Source of the DNA: Gyromitra esculenta
Lineage: Eukaryota > Ascomycota > Pezizomycetes > Pezizales > Discinaceae
DNA: 64,000 bases
Assembly (NCBI GenBank): GCA_038503075.1
Contig: JBCAML010000002.1
Location: 2,294,001 to 2,358,000 of the forward strand
Direction: 5' to 3'
Shown here: positions 1 to 12,108 of the stretch, piece after piece
Numbering within the stretch: the first letter of the stretch is position 1
Layout of the letters: each line of letters opens with the position of its first letter
Translations under genes and position numbers: made by a program
Notes under the pieces: model-generated
The model's input: only the letters and a program-made list of their open reading frames with translations
Databases searched by the model: none
Told to the model about the DNA's origin: nothing

Positions 1-320
1 GCACAGAGCCTTCCGTGAACCGTGCTTATGGCGCTTCGGAATGACTATTCAGGTGTGTCTTGTCAATTCAATTGTCCTCATTTGGTTTGCCCTTGGCCGG
101 CCAATACTGAGTGATAATTCATGTTGCCAACCGCCCCTTGTAGTCTTCAAATCATTTAGCCATCTACCATACATCACCTTGATATTTCAGTGGTGAAATT
201 ACTTGAACTGAGACAAATTCTCTTACTAGTTTCGGAAAATATCCCGCCACGTGATCGAATTAATGGGAAAAGCGAAACATCCTGCCTTCAGATCAGTCCT
301 CGTTTTGGTGTACTCGGATA

Positions 321-438
321 CCACATGAAGAACCTGAAGATGCATGTTCTAGGTCGGGGTTTCTAGTTGGCTGGATCTAGCTATATCAACTTACTGATTG
401 GTCAACCTAATACCCTTGTTGTCAGGTTCTTCATGATG
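321..438. mobile_element. Possible degenerate TA-flanked hairpin element
   Basis: The ends form an imperfect inverted repeat of about 17 bp (CATGAAGAACCTGA at the left, its complement at the right). TA lies just outside each end (319-320 and 439-440). The AGAACCTGA core resembles the ends of the element at 30247-30373, so it may be an old relative. The repeat is short and the interior is not symmetrical. Confidence 0.4.
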
Positions 439-1512
439 TACTCATGTTGCCAGATTTATAGTGCCAGATAACTAAATTACGACTAAGGTCAGAATTATCA
501 TGTCCATGGTATGAGATACAGGAAAAAGTAGCGTTTGAGAGCGGCAGCAACTTCAGCACACTTTAGACAATGTATCTTAATTATTATATTTTTCTATATC
601 CTGTGGCTGTTGAAAAATCGAGCTTCCTGTGGGGATTTCACGGGTGTCTAGGACCCATTTTCTTGTTCAGTATCCATAGTCAGACTTTAGTCATCTGGCA
701 TTATAAATCTGGCGACATGAGTATCCGAGTAGAAGCCTATCTTCCAGATTTCGCACCCGCGAGAATCCATTCTTAGTAAATGCCTATTTAGACCATTACC
801 GCAACTCGAGACCATTTTGAACGTGACGTAGGAAATAAACTGACGACTATTTGAATCTTAAAGCTGATAAAAATTACAACACCGGAAGAATACTAGTAGG
901 GATGCTGATGCCGTTAAGACTTTTTTTGGCATAGTTGACCCGACTCTCAGCTCTTGTCCGCAAGCCATGAGCCACCGGTAACAGTTTCAGTGCAATCCGT
1001 AAAGAAGCCAGCAAATTTCGGACAAAAGAGGTCTGGTCTTTGCTGAAATTCTCGGGAAGATGGCTCCAGCCACCTGCCGACGCGGCAACTCTGCAAAATC
1101 GTCATCTATCAATAGATTACAGCATATAAGAATAGTCCTGACACCCCAGTGGCTATCTCGCTAGTGAGATGGGGTGTCCAGACTTTTCTTACAGGACTGC
1201 AGAGTACACAACCCATACTAGCGGGAAAATAATGTCGATTCGGCTCGGTACAAACAACGAAAATCCTCGCAATGGTAACAAAGACCAATGTGGCCGTACG
1301 AATTAATACCTATTCACACGAGCATATTTTCTTATGGGCCTATGAAGTTTTTCTAGCGCTCTGCCAATTTGGGGCTTGCGGTGAGGTCCAATCTGTTTAT
1401 AGGGAGTTGTTGCTAGGTATGTGTCAAACCGAACAGACTTTATTTTTTAGCTAGTGCAAATAGAGGCAAGTTAATGTTGGTGCTGCCAAGGTCAGTTGAC
1501 TAAATACATGTA

Positions 1513-1668
1513 CCGTAAAGTTTCGAGCAATCCCCCCGGGGGAATCTCGCGCAACCAAGAGGGTGGCGGCACCTATAAGCGAGGCTGAAGGTCCTTTTCA
1601 CCAATCAGAAATTTCTATCACACTTGGTTGCGTCAGATCCCCCGGGGGGATTGCTCGAGACTTTACGG
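1513..1668. mobile_element. MITE with ~50-bp terminal inverted repeats, TA target site
   Basis: This is a 156-bp non-coding palindromic element. The left arm starts CCGTAAAGTTTCGAGC and runs through a CCCCCCGGGGG block to CGCAACCAAG. The right arm is its reverse complement with a few mismatches. TA flanks both ends (1511-1512, 1669-1670), as expected for Tc1/mariner-type insertion. The left TA is the last two bases of TACATGTA. It has no reading frame, so it would need a transposase supplied elsewhere. Confidence 0.85.
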
Positions 1669-2275
1669 TACTCTAAGGGATTTTTCAACTGCTGAATACC
1701 TCAAGCTGTGAGCCTCGCTACCAGAAACCATGTCTGGGCTAACCCCATAACAGCGGTAAGAAAGCTCCAGAAAAACCCATATAGTTCTTGTAAGTAGAGA
1801 TACATGTATCTATATTGAAGGGGTTAGAGGCGTATCGCACTACAGTTCAGGATCATGTGATGCATTGACCACCCAACCACAAAATCGGAGTCATAAAAAT
1901 CGGCTACGTGGCTTACCCACCTCATGAACGGCCCCTCTAGTCAGGTACCCGCAGGAACGGAAGACTTTGGAAATTTCCGGAGATTCCCGGAAATACTCAG
2001 CTCCGCATGCGGCTCAAAAGCGATCACCACGTGCATGCTACGTGCGCAAGCGGTTGGCGGATGCGGGGAACCTAAATACGAATATCGGCGCGGCTGTTTT
2101 TATCCTTGGCTCTGTAGGAAATTTTCATGGAGGACAGTTCTTATAACGACCAGCTAGAATTATAATGTTAGGGTTTATTCGCAGACAGGGCTCAGTGCTA
2201 TGGAAATCATGGACTTTAGACACTGATAGCAATGATACAAAGCGAAGTGTGATGTTTTGCAATCTTGGCTCATTA

Positions 2276-2549
2276 GAGACTTTGCGCAAATAGACCCAGC
2301 TCCGATTCCTAGCAATTTGGCTGGTGCAGATTAGCTTCTGGTTACAGTCATTCACGGGGTGATAGCGAACACTGGGTGTTAACGAACAGGGGGATTTAGA
2401 CCAATAAAGTATTAGAAGTTTCCGCCCAGATCCGCGACTTGGCAACTTTCTTTCCCACAAAACCCCTGTTCGTCAACACCCAGTATTCGCTATCACCCCG
2501 TGAACGACTATAGTCAAAAACCAGGGCTGACTCAAAAGCGCAAAGTCTC
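2276..2549. mobile_element. MITE family A, copy 1, interrupted by a second element
   Basis: The ends are GAGACTTTGCGC and GCGCAAAGTCTC, with TA outside each (2274-2275, 2550-2551). Without the 166-bp insert at 2345-2510 and the extra TA, it is 106 bp long. That is exactly the length of the second copy at 32480-32585, which lies in the opposite orientation and matches along its whole length with scattered substitutions. Confidence 0.85.
2345..2510. mobile_element. MITE family B, nested inside a family A element
   Basis: This is a 166-bp hairpin element with arms of about 48 bp. The left arm begins CAGTCATTCACGGGG and the right arm ends CCCCGTGAACGACTA. They are reverse complements apart from a few mismatches. 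TA flanks both sides (2343-2344, 2511-2512). It sits inside the family A element at 2276-2549, and the uninterrupted family A copy at 32480-32585 shows the site without it. No coding capacity. Confidence 0.88.
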
Positions 2550-4062
2550 TATCGGTGAAGGTGAAGTGTCCGTGAGGTTCAGGCTGTATGACGAGCCAAA
2601 GAAACAAGATTCTTGGAACAATTGATGAGCGAGAAACCATGACGGTAGGCCAAGAACTGAGATCAAGGCACGACGTAAGCGGAGGAAACTCTTGCAGGGA
2701 TTTCTGTTGTATTTTTTCTTTTTTCTCTTTTTGTCGTCATCGTGCATCATCCGACCCCGCCACGCGCAGACAGACAGGGAGAGGTTGAGCCAGATGGTTG
2801 GAACACCGATCTTGATTCCTCATAGGCAGAGAACAGTGGATCGGCTACAATCGACTACTATCTTGACACACCAAATATTTTCTTTCTTTCTTAGATACCT
2901 GCTTCTTTTTGCAGGACCCTGTCTATTTTTCTGAGCGAGATTTGTTGCCTTGGTGCTACGAACTTAGGGATTGGGGGAAAAAAAGACAGCTGTTTGAACT
3001 TTATGGCGTTGGTGGATCGTTAAGCCGGGAGTAACGACAACCACCAGCAGGATAAAGAATCAGAACAGCCACCAGGCGAAATAAATCAGAAAAACAGGCA
3101 AGAGAAAGTAAATTTAAAGATTCCTAGTAGTTAAATGATAGGAAAAAGTGAGGTCAGCCCAGGGACAGGTCTTATTGTATTGAACCCGCTGTTGCTGCTT
3201 CTGAAAAAAGAGACCCCGAGTGACGAGCCAAGTGACGAAATCATTCTCCCCTCATAGCCGTTTACCGAATAGCTTGTTCTCCATCTCTCATTGCCTCTAC
3301 GCCGCTCATCGTAATCGTTTTTATTTCATTTCTCCTTCCATTTTTTCTCTTTCTCGCACATGTTATAGAGCACCTACCCCTCCTTCCTCCATCTATTACT
3401 GTCCGTCAACCCACCCCCTGGTTCTCTAATTTCTCCAGCCTATTACTTAGTTTCCTCTATTAACTTCACACCTAGTTCCCGCGTTACGAAATATCTCACC
3501 ACTCCTTTGCCCTCTCCCAATCCTACTTTCTCTTCCAGGAACAACCACCCCGGACACGAAGCCGGTATGCCTATGATAGAGGTACGTAGACGCATACAAT
3601 CGCATTTTCCAAATGTTGCTTCTATTTTCTGTTCCTGTAGGCATGTCTGTTCCTGTTCCTTTTACTGCGTTAGAAGTGACCTTGAGGTTGGAAGTTGGTC
3701 TTTGACCGGGACTCGTTCATCTTTCCCGGTGGAATGACGACGTTTGTGGGGCTTTGGAGGGGCATGTCATCATGCTTGTGCGTGCTGCAAGCAACGCCCC
3801 CTTTATGCGACCCTGTTTGATATCTCAACTGAACCCATTCTCCGCTTCTCACTTCCCCTCATTCTTACCCCTAAAAACTACTGTGTATTCTTACTATTTT
3901 CTCTTCTGATCATCTTCGGCTTCTGTGGCATCGGATTCTACATCTTTGTTTCAATTCTCCTTTCCTACTTCTACTGACTATCTACTTTCCATCCCTTCCA
4001 ACTTCTCTATTCAAAACAAATATATTCAAACAATTAGCAACCACGAGGGAAACACTCAGCTA

Positions 4063-6442
4063 ATGGCTACCCAATTTCAGAACCTAAAAAACTTCATCCG
4101 CCATGGTAAACACGCGCGGAACAACCAGGAAGGCTCTTCTCACCCCGCATCACCACCGCCACAACCACCACCACAACAACAACATGCTATTTCAGATCCA
4201 ACCGGGAAAGCTGAACCCCAAAAACAGTATCATCAAAAGCAAGACTCCTCAGTAGCTCCAGTTGACAATCGCAATGTAGTTGCCCAGGCCAACAACACAG
4301 CAGCAAACGCAACTGGAGCTCACCAGAAGCTCAACGCCAATGATCCAGGTACAGATCATTCCCCTAAACAAGGTGGAGTATCTGCCGCTGGAATTGGTGG
4401 ACAAGGAGGAAAGGCGTACGATGAAACTGTGCTGGCTAGGATAGTAGCTGAGGAGAGGGAGACTCGTGAACGGTTGCCAAAATACCCCGGCTTAGAACGA
4501 TGGATTCTCCAGGAAAAGATGGGAGATGGGGCTTTCAGCAACGTCTACCGTGCACGTGATAGTGCCGGGGAGTTCGACCAGGTTGCAATCAAGGTCGTCC
4601 GAAAATACGAACTCAATGCAGCTCAGGTGTGTGATTATTAATTTTGTTCTGTTTTGATTTTGCTCTTCTAATATCTCTCCCCCCCCCTTTGTTTGTGGTC
4701 CCAAGGCGGTCTAAAGCTCTCCAAGGGGGTTTGTTCCGAGAACCTTTTGACCAACGTTTGGGGGATTTCTTCTTCTTAGGGTAATGATCATCTTCATCCG
4801 GATTTCAAGAAGATGCCGAAAACAGTTGAGGTGCGCTAAATTCCTTAAATGCCTCCTCTCGACTAAGACACTATTTGCCCATTGCCCAATTTTCCTGTTT
4901 TGATATATTTTTTTCTTTGCATCAGGATTTTCAAGCATATTTCATATTTCCTCGCATCCCGGATTCTCAGTATCCGAAGGAATGCCTGGATTGTGAGCTA
5001 ACCCGGTTTACAGCGAGCAAATATCTTGAAAGAAGTGCAAATTATGCGCGGCCTCGAACACGAGAATATCGTCTCCTTGATTTCTTTTTCGGAATCTCGG
5101 AGTTACTATTATCTCATCTTGGAACTCTGCCCAGGTGGAGAGTTGTTCCACCAAATCGTGCGCCTCACCTACTTTTCAGAGAATTTAAGTAGGCATGTGA
5201 TTGTGCAAGTTGCGGAAGCATTAAGATATCTCCATGAGGAAAAAGGTGTTGTTCACAGGTATGGCTACACCTCCCATCACGCTATGGAATTAGGCAAACT
5301 GATCATCAACTGACATCGTGCTCTCAAGAGATATCAAACCAGAGAACCTTCTTTTCGAGCCCATCCCATTTATTCCGACAAAGAACCCTAAATACCGATC
5401 TTCTGAAGATGAGGATAAGGAAGATGAAGGCGAGTTCATCCCTGGTGTTGGTGCTGGTGGCATTGGACGAATAAAGGTTGCCGATTTTGGCCTCTCGAAG
5501 GTAGTATGGGACACCCAAACCATGACCCCCTGCGGCACTGTAGGCTACACAGCCCCAGAAATCGTAAAAGACGAACGATATTCCAAGAGCGTCGACATGT
5601 GGGCTCTCGGTTGTGTCCTCTATACTCTACTATGTGGATTTCCACCATTTTACGATGAGAGCATATCGGTCCTTACAGAAAAAGTCGCAAAGGGTCAATA
5701 TACATTCCTTTCCCCATGGTGGGATGATATCTCGAAGTCTGCACAGGACCTAGTATCCCATCTCTTGACAGTTGACCCTGTCAAACGATACACAATTGAG
5801 GAGTTCATGAACCATCCATGGATCAAGCAGACGGAAGAACCAACTGTCGCCGCCCTAGATGCTCCTCCGCTTGCTACACCCGCTATCACCAAACAAAATA
5901 TGCAGTTCACACCTATGGCTGTCGAGCCCGAATTCACTCCCGACCTTGGCATGCCAGGAGCAAACAAACGAATGGACTTCCGATCACCTGGCGTTGTATC
6001 CTTGAGAGAGGTGTTCGACGTTAGTTATGCAGTCCATCGCATGGAAGAGGAAGGAAAGCGTCGCAAGAACTGGAAGCAAGGCTACAGAGGCACTCAACCC
6101 TTGAATGAGGAAGACGAAATTGACTCCGAGGAGGAGGAAGTCGGGGAGTCCGTCAAGATACCTAAGGAGAATAGTTCTGACGATGTTGCTGGGATGGAAG
6201 CAACATTAAGGAAAACAAATCTAAATTCTGGGAGCACGTATGCTGGTGCCATAGCTGCTGCTCGAGGCGCTGGAGTGGCTGGAGCCCCAGTAGTCTCAGC
6301 GGCTGGCGCGCCGAAGACCACACCAAGGGCCACAGGCAAAGTGCCAAGGAGGAAGCCTGGTGGATTTGAACTTACTTTGGATAATGCCACTCTACTCGGT
6401 AGGAGAAAGAAGGGTGGTGAGGATGGTACGGTGCAGGCGTAG
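4063..6442 (+). CDS. Rck2/Srk1-like serine/threonine protein kinase
   Basis: CaMK-group kinase of the yeast Rck2 / fission yeast Srk1 type. In those yeasts the family acts downstream of the Hog1/Sty1 stress MAP kinase and affects translation and cell-cycle entry. Four exons: 4063-4626, 4780-4830, 5014-5258, 5329-6442, giving 657 aa, near the usual family size. The start ATG opens MATQFQNLKNFIRHGK, a typical N-terminus. The kinase domain begins near residue 143; visible motifs are the glycine loop (GDGAFSNV), the ATP lysine in VAIKVV (177), HRDIKPEN (286-293), DFG (339-341) and APE. The insert between HRD and DFG (FIPTKNP, EGEFIPGVGAGGIGR) is diagnostic of the Rck/Srk branch. The 51-bp second exon (HLHPDFKK region) is easily missed. 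The tail is acidic, then Ala/Gly-rich. Confidence 0.95.
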
Positions 6443-9011
6443 GCGGCAGGCGTATATATGTGCCCGAACGGTTGTCCGCACGCACAACTGTCTTTTTTGT
6501 TTAGTTATAATCACTGTGGCAATTTTATAGCAGGTGACGAGATCATATTAGTGCTAAGGAGAGAGTCGGATATTTTTTATACACGATCTTGGATGGAGAG
6601 GGCGGGATGAGTTCTTTTTCACGTTAAATTTTTCCTTTCATACCCAATTCGGATGGTTCTGGTGGGGGTTTTGAAGCATCATTTTAACACATTATTCGGC
6701 TTCCAAATTATATCTTTGATTCTTCTGATTTGGATAGGTTTCTGCATAATTTTTCCTATTGATTACTATTTTCTTCTCATCGGACCTCTCTCCACCTTTT
6801 CATGTTTGCAAGCCCACAATCGCTAGCCGTATTTTTTTTTTTGCTTTACAGATTGGGTTAGGTTAGGTTTTCCGAGCTGTACATTGAGGCAAGGGCAGTT
6901 CAGCGTTAACTGTGACTTATCTTGATCTAATAGGGGTTCAAGAGAAAGGCTACAGGTTGAATTCGTGCTCGATTTGATGCTAGACTTTTTTAAGACGAAG
7001 AGGTTTCTAATGCCACTATCACGCGCTGACCTTGGCCTGCGGTGAGATAGTGATATCAAATAATGCGTCTACCGATGCCGTTGAAAAAAGATATAGGCGT
7101 CAAATACTATTGCAAGCATCTTGTTCTATTAGTAAATTGGGGATGTCACACACCTGGATAATTCTGCCACGGAGATGAAGATCCTCCTCGCCGGCGGGCA
7201 TTTACACTGGAATCCAGCATTTGAATATGATATGCTGTCTTGGCCGTTCGTCTCTTGGCCTCATGTACCCCCGCGGACTCCCATACATTCGATGCACATC
7301 ACAGCTGATCAGTCTTATCAGTCCCCAAATCTTCTTGCTGAAGAAAAGTAAATAACAAACAGGCAGTTGGTCATTTTATGATAGGACTACGGGTATCTGG
7401 CAGATGCGAACGTGATTTGGCGTCAGGTTGGTCCAGGGCACACCATGCTGTACTGAAAATCCCATTGGGGAGAAATAATCAATTTTTGATATACACCACT
7501 ATCTAGCTTGGTAAAATTCTTTACCCAGCATCTTCTTTCAAAAACGTGTTTTGCACATAAATCACCTCACTTAGGTCAAGTGAGGTCCAATAGCTCACAG
7601 CAATCTACCCTGACCCAGCCTGCTTGCGGGGAGGCAAGCGAGCACTTTATGAAGCTGAAAAAGCTTATCTGTCAAGCCCCGAAAAGGAAGAGCCAATAGG
7701 CAGCAGCAAGGCCTCTCTCAACCTGCAACCTTATTCACACCTCCGCCCACGGGACGACTTTGTGTGTACGTATGCGTCTTCCCCCTTCTGTCCTTAGGCG
7801 CCTGTACAAGGAAATGCTTATCTTTCCTTTTTTTTTTTTTTCCTCTTGGAATGAATGCCGTAAGTTAGCTTAGGCAACTAAAAATTCACATTTAGATAAT
7901 CGTTATATGTATGAAATCCCATTAAAAGCGCTATCTAACTAATAAAATATATCAACGATGGGTATATCTGAAATAATATCAGCGCTGTAATAATTTTGCC
8001 CGAGCAGCGGTGTCATTACATCAAGTTTAGACGGGGAAGGATCAGCCCCTCTAATATTTTTGGTTTTGGGAGGGGTTGCAACTAACCAAAACCGGCCTGA
8101 ACCCTTGTCTTAACCATTCAGAACTCATACGAAAATGATCCACTCCTGCAGGCAAATAGTTGCCGGTTTTTCTACCCTTGATTCATCCACAAGATCTGGC
8201 CAAGAGAAGTGAAGGAACCGTTGCTTTGCTGGTGATACAACCAATAGGATCAATATTATTGGAATTTGATGTGATGCCGCGCCTCGACAAGCATAGCTAG
8301 TGCTAGGATCCGAATACAGATGAGAGGTTTCTCCCGTAATCCATGTGCTACACGATATAGTCCACTAATTTATTCAACGTCGACGTGATGTGTGCTGTGG
8401 GTTGCACGAAATTTCTGTGCTACTACTACAGCTGGAATTTCTATATTCCGCCGATGGGGGCTCTAGACCTTGATATACACACTAATTCTTGCCCATTCGT
8501 TAGCCCCCTGCCCCTTTTATACAGAATGCACCTTACGTCCCTGTGCTCTTTGGAAAACCATTTCACACAAATCCAGGCTCCGGACGGCCTTCGAAGCAGT
8601 ACGTACAACCAGTGCCCAATATTATTTAACAAAGAAGGTAAAAAAAAAAGTGCGGAGAAGGGAAAAATGTATATGCTTTTCAAAAACCTGCCGTGAAAGG
8701 ATGGGTTAAGGCCAGCCCTGAAGTTTCTATGGCAGGTAAAAAAAAAAAGTACAAAAATCTGCCAGAACTCTCGAGACGTAAAACCTGATAAAAAGAAAAA
8801 GAACCCCGACCACTAAATACAACATACTATGACAGATCGAGATCGACAAAACACTGTGGCAGTGATAGAACTGAAGAAAGGTCTTACAATTAAGCTGGGC
8901 AAGTAACACAGCAGAAGTGAGAAATGTAAAAGAAACTGTCAAGAAGCACCAAAAAAGCAAAAATAGAACCCAGGGAAAAAAAGAAAGGAAAAACAAGAAA
9001 CAGTCCACAAC
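6443..9011. other. Convergent intergenic region, no gene seen
   Basis: This spacer separates two convergent genes, so it holds the 3' ends of the kinase and the transcription factor. It is AT-rich with T- and A-runs (for example near 6830 and 7828). Open frames on both strands are short and low-complexity. I found no RNA gene and no clear element. Confidence 0.55.
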
Positions 9012-12000
9012 CTAAGGCCCATTACCCCCTGTGTCACCACTGACTCCTCTCAGGGCTGAGTTATCTGCATATCCATAATTTCCCGTCATGATGGGCCAAG
9101 AGCCACCAGTAGTCTCTGGGGGCGGATAAGAACTGTTACGCGTGGCAGAAATAGGTGTGCCTGGGTTTCCTGTCGCAGCAACAATACCAGCTGCGTTGGG
9201 CGCCCCGTTGTGCAAATTTGGATGCATACTGCTGTCACAATCTCGGTTCAGAGCAATAAGCGCAGAAGCTGAATATGTTTCCGTTGGATCCAGTTCCCCA
9301 GCCATTGTGCTGATAGACTGGGTATACTCCCTCCACGATTCATTTCCAGACCACCATCCAAAAAGAGCCGAGGACTGGGGTTCTGATGCTGGTGCGAAAG
9401 CATATATGCCGCCTGTGTTTGGTCCTAAAGTAACAGGATCAAAACCCGAGCTTTCCGGAATCGGCATACTGGTTGCCTCAGAGAATATTGGAATAGAATG
9501 TTGGGTTGGATTATACGAAGAATATGGCTCAGTCGACATATGTGTAGTTGGTGAAATTTTTGACGCAGTATTAGGGGATACAAAATTCGGAGGGCCCGCA
9601 GCGAACGGAGGATAGAGATTGTTTGTGTTAGCACGCGTAGTTGGCGATGGTCTCTGATCCTGTTCACCCCGTTTGCGGTGTAGAAGTTCCATTGTGCCAT
9701 GTGTCAGTACCTGGACGACCTCCCTAAGCCTGTTCGGCGAACCTGTAACATTGATCAGCCCCACATCGAAATTTTAGCACTTGTTGCACAGGATATCTTA
9801 CCCAATAAACTTCCAACGTCACCCATGATATCCATACAAAGATCCATATCCGCCTTTACTTGAATCACTTCGGCTGTAGTAACGGTATCCCGTTTCTCCC
9901 ATACTGAGAACAGAATTGTCAACGTAGCCAATAGTTGTATGGTAGTTCCAGACCATGTTGTGTCAAGATAGTGGCTTCCCTTCCGTAGCTCATCGGTGAG
10001 ATGTAGGATCTTCCGTGAAGATTCAACACAAATACGGATACAGTCGCTAGTGAATGACGGTGATGGAGACAGGCTTAGGGACGGGTGTCGCATAAGAATT
10101 CGGCATCTATGTTTTATTAGTATACCTTTCTTGTAGATGGAAATAATATTGGGAGACTGACTCATGGAACCATGAGTGTAAATGGGCTGCTTGGAAGCGC
10201 CTCTCCATCTTCGGAGAATCAAGACCTTTTAGAATATTAGCAACGATAAACTCGGAAAGGATCTAAAGACCAGCTCACTCAAACTTTTTGGTGCATTATC
10301 CCTCCACTTGATTAGTTTCCCTTCAAGATCCTCAACCAAAGAAACATATCTCTCCCTTGAAGGCCTAGCAGGAGCATATAGAGTACCTAGCATCTCGATA
10401 TATAGAGCAGTGAATTTGAACATCTCAATTGAAACATCAAATTCACAATCTTCTATGCTGTCATCCTTTTTGAGAAATCCAGTCTCAGTAATATATTCAT
10501 CATCAAGCCTTTCCGGGAACTCCACGTCGTAATCAGTTTCTCGAATACTCATTGGTCTACCTAACCTTGCACTCAATGAAACCTCCAGTGTAAGAATGGA
10601 CCAAAATACACGTTTCCGGAGCTCAATTTCAATAAAATTCGACGCGGATCCTGGATATTGCCACTTTTTGGGCGATCGGTGTAGACCAAGCTCAAAACAC
10701 ATGTTAATAGCAATTCGAGACAGAAGCCAGCTTCCACCAGGCTTAGGAAATCCTCGAATATGTTGTAAAATCAAACCAATGGCTTGAAGATCCTCTAAAC
10801 AGGAGTTACTCAACAAGCCATAGAAAAAAGATAACGCATAGTGATAGTGCATGCGCGAGCGTTGCATAACACCACTCGATGCAGTTGTATTGTGTCCCCG
10901 ATTTATCATGCGATCCCGTGATGCGTTTTGGAAGTCAACAATTGCAAAAACCATGTGGACCATCACGGTCTGGGCAGGGCTAGGAACGTAGCTCTTGTCG
11001 GTATACATCCTGTCCAGCTGGATAATCGAAGATCTGTTAGCATCGCAATTCCCGAATACTCCCTCCCGTGCTTGAAGGTGTTCAAAATTACCATTTTTGA
11101 AAATGTCTGCCGGTGAAGAATGGGAAGATAAGGGTGGGAGACTGTAAAAAACCAGGTCGTATATTTGTGTGCCTCGTCTCTAGGTGGTAGCTCAACCTTA
11201 GGGACGTCTGGGTTAACATTGAAAATGGTTGAAAGGCAACTACTAAACGATTCATCATTTGCATTCAAAGGATGAGATGGTTCAGTGGGATCCAAATCTG
11301 ACAGGTCTATATCGATCCCAAGAAGAGACAAAGCTGAAGCCTTGATAGAACTCAAGTATGAGGAGCCAGAGGATATGCCAAGATAATGAGAACCGATATG
11401 GCCTGGCCGGAAATTTGCGGATCTTATAGAATTGATAAGCCTTTCGGGAGATGCGGAGGAGCAACATTGTTCATTGGAGCTAGGGTACGTGGTAGGTCCA
11501 GCTTGAAAGTCTTTCCTATTACCCCCCCATCGATCGTTGCTGGGTAAAGGCTTGCTCCCGTTTGAATTCCAGTCCACCGTCGAGTTACCGCGGGATAGTG
11601 GTTGTTGCGGTTGTTGCTGATACCCACTATTCCTATTTTCCATACCCATTCTTGCCAGTGCGGCTTCCATCTCCTTGTTCTTTTGTTCAAGTTGTATGCA
11701 TTTAGCCTCTAATGTTTCCAAATAACCCCGCGGCACAGCCTTCTGAGAGATACGATCTGTAGTTTTGCACTCGGTACGATTCTGCATGCACGGCGAGCAT
11801 CCTCCTGGTAGCCCATCACATCGAATCTTCCGAACCTATGTAATGACAACGATCAGTCACGGCACTTTCCGGGAATTTGGCCTTTTATTGTCAAACCCCG
11901 AAACTCGATGTCAAACAAAGAAGCAAACATCACCCACCTTGCAGCGATCACAAGCCTGCCCTGTTCTTGTGGAGGTTGCCAACCGTTTCTTGACTGTCCT

Positions 12001-12108
12001 TGTGAACTCATCGGCTGGGTAAAATTCGTTTCCAGACGACCCAGCAGGTGCAGCGGCGGTAGTGGTAGAGGTAGAAGACGAAGCGGACGATTGGCGTTTT
12101 GGCGGCAT
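9012..12108 (-). CDS. Zn2Cys6 fungal transcription factor
   Basis: Probable nuclear DNA-binding regulator. Six exons on the minus strand: 12108-11938, 11835-11092, 11017-10279, 10225-10162, 10106-9802 and 9742-9012, joining to 917 aa. The splice between exons 1 and 2 completes the binuclear zinc cluster with Cys at 53, 56, 63, 70, 73 and 80 (spacing 2-6-6-2-6). A coiled-coil dimerisation segment follows (YLETLEAKCIQLEQKN). Exons 2-4 encode the fungal-specific middle domain (HPYLPILHR, later GGSWLLSRIAINMCFELGLHR and RKRVFW). The C-terminal 240 residues are Ser/Pro/Asn-rich and look disordered, as activation regions often are. The cluster and linker resemble Cat8/FacB-like factors, but I cannot name an orthologue. 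Introns have good branch sites, for example TGCTAAC before exon 3. Confidence 0.93.

Larger units (their letters stand above)
1..4062. other. Gene-free left flank with miniature transposons and kinase leader
   Basis: No convincing coding region was found on either strand. The open frames here are short and match no family I know. The stretch holds three good palindromic elements (listed separately), one weak one at 321-438, and two exact copies of the palindrome TACATGTA (1505-1512 and 1801-1808). From about 3240 to 4060 the plus strand becomes strongly C/T-rich, with long pyrimidine runs. This is the upstream and probable 5' leader zone of the kinase gene that starts at 4063. Confidence 0.6.

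Noticed and set aside
9142..9615. 157-codon plus-strand frame
   Set aside because: It is the antisense shadow of the last exon of the Zn2Cys6 factor, whose reading is supported by splice phase and domain layout.
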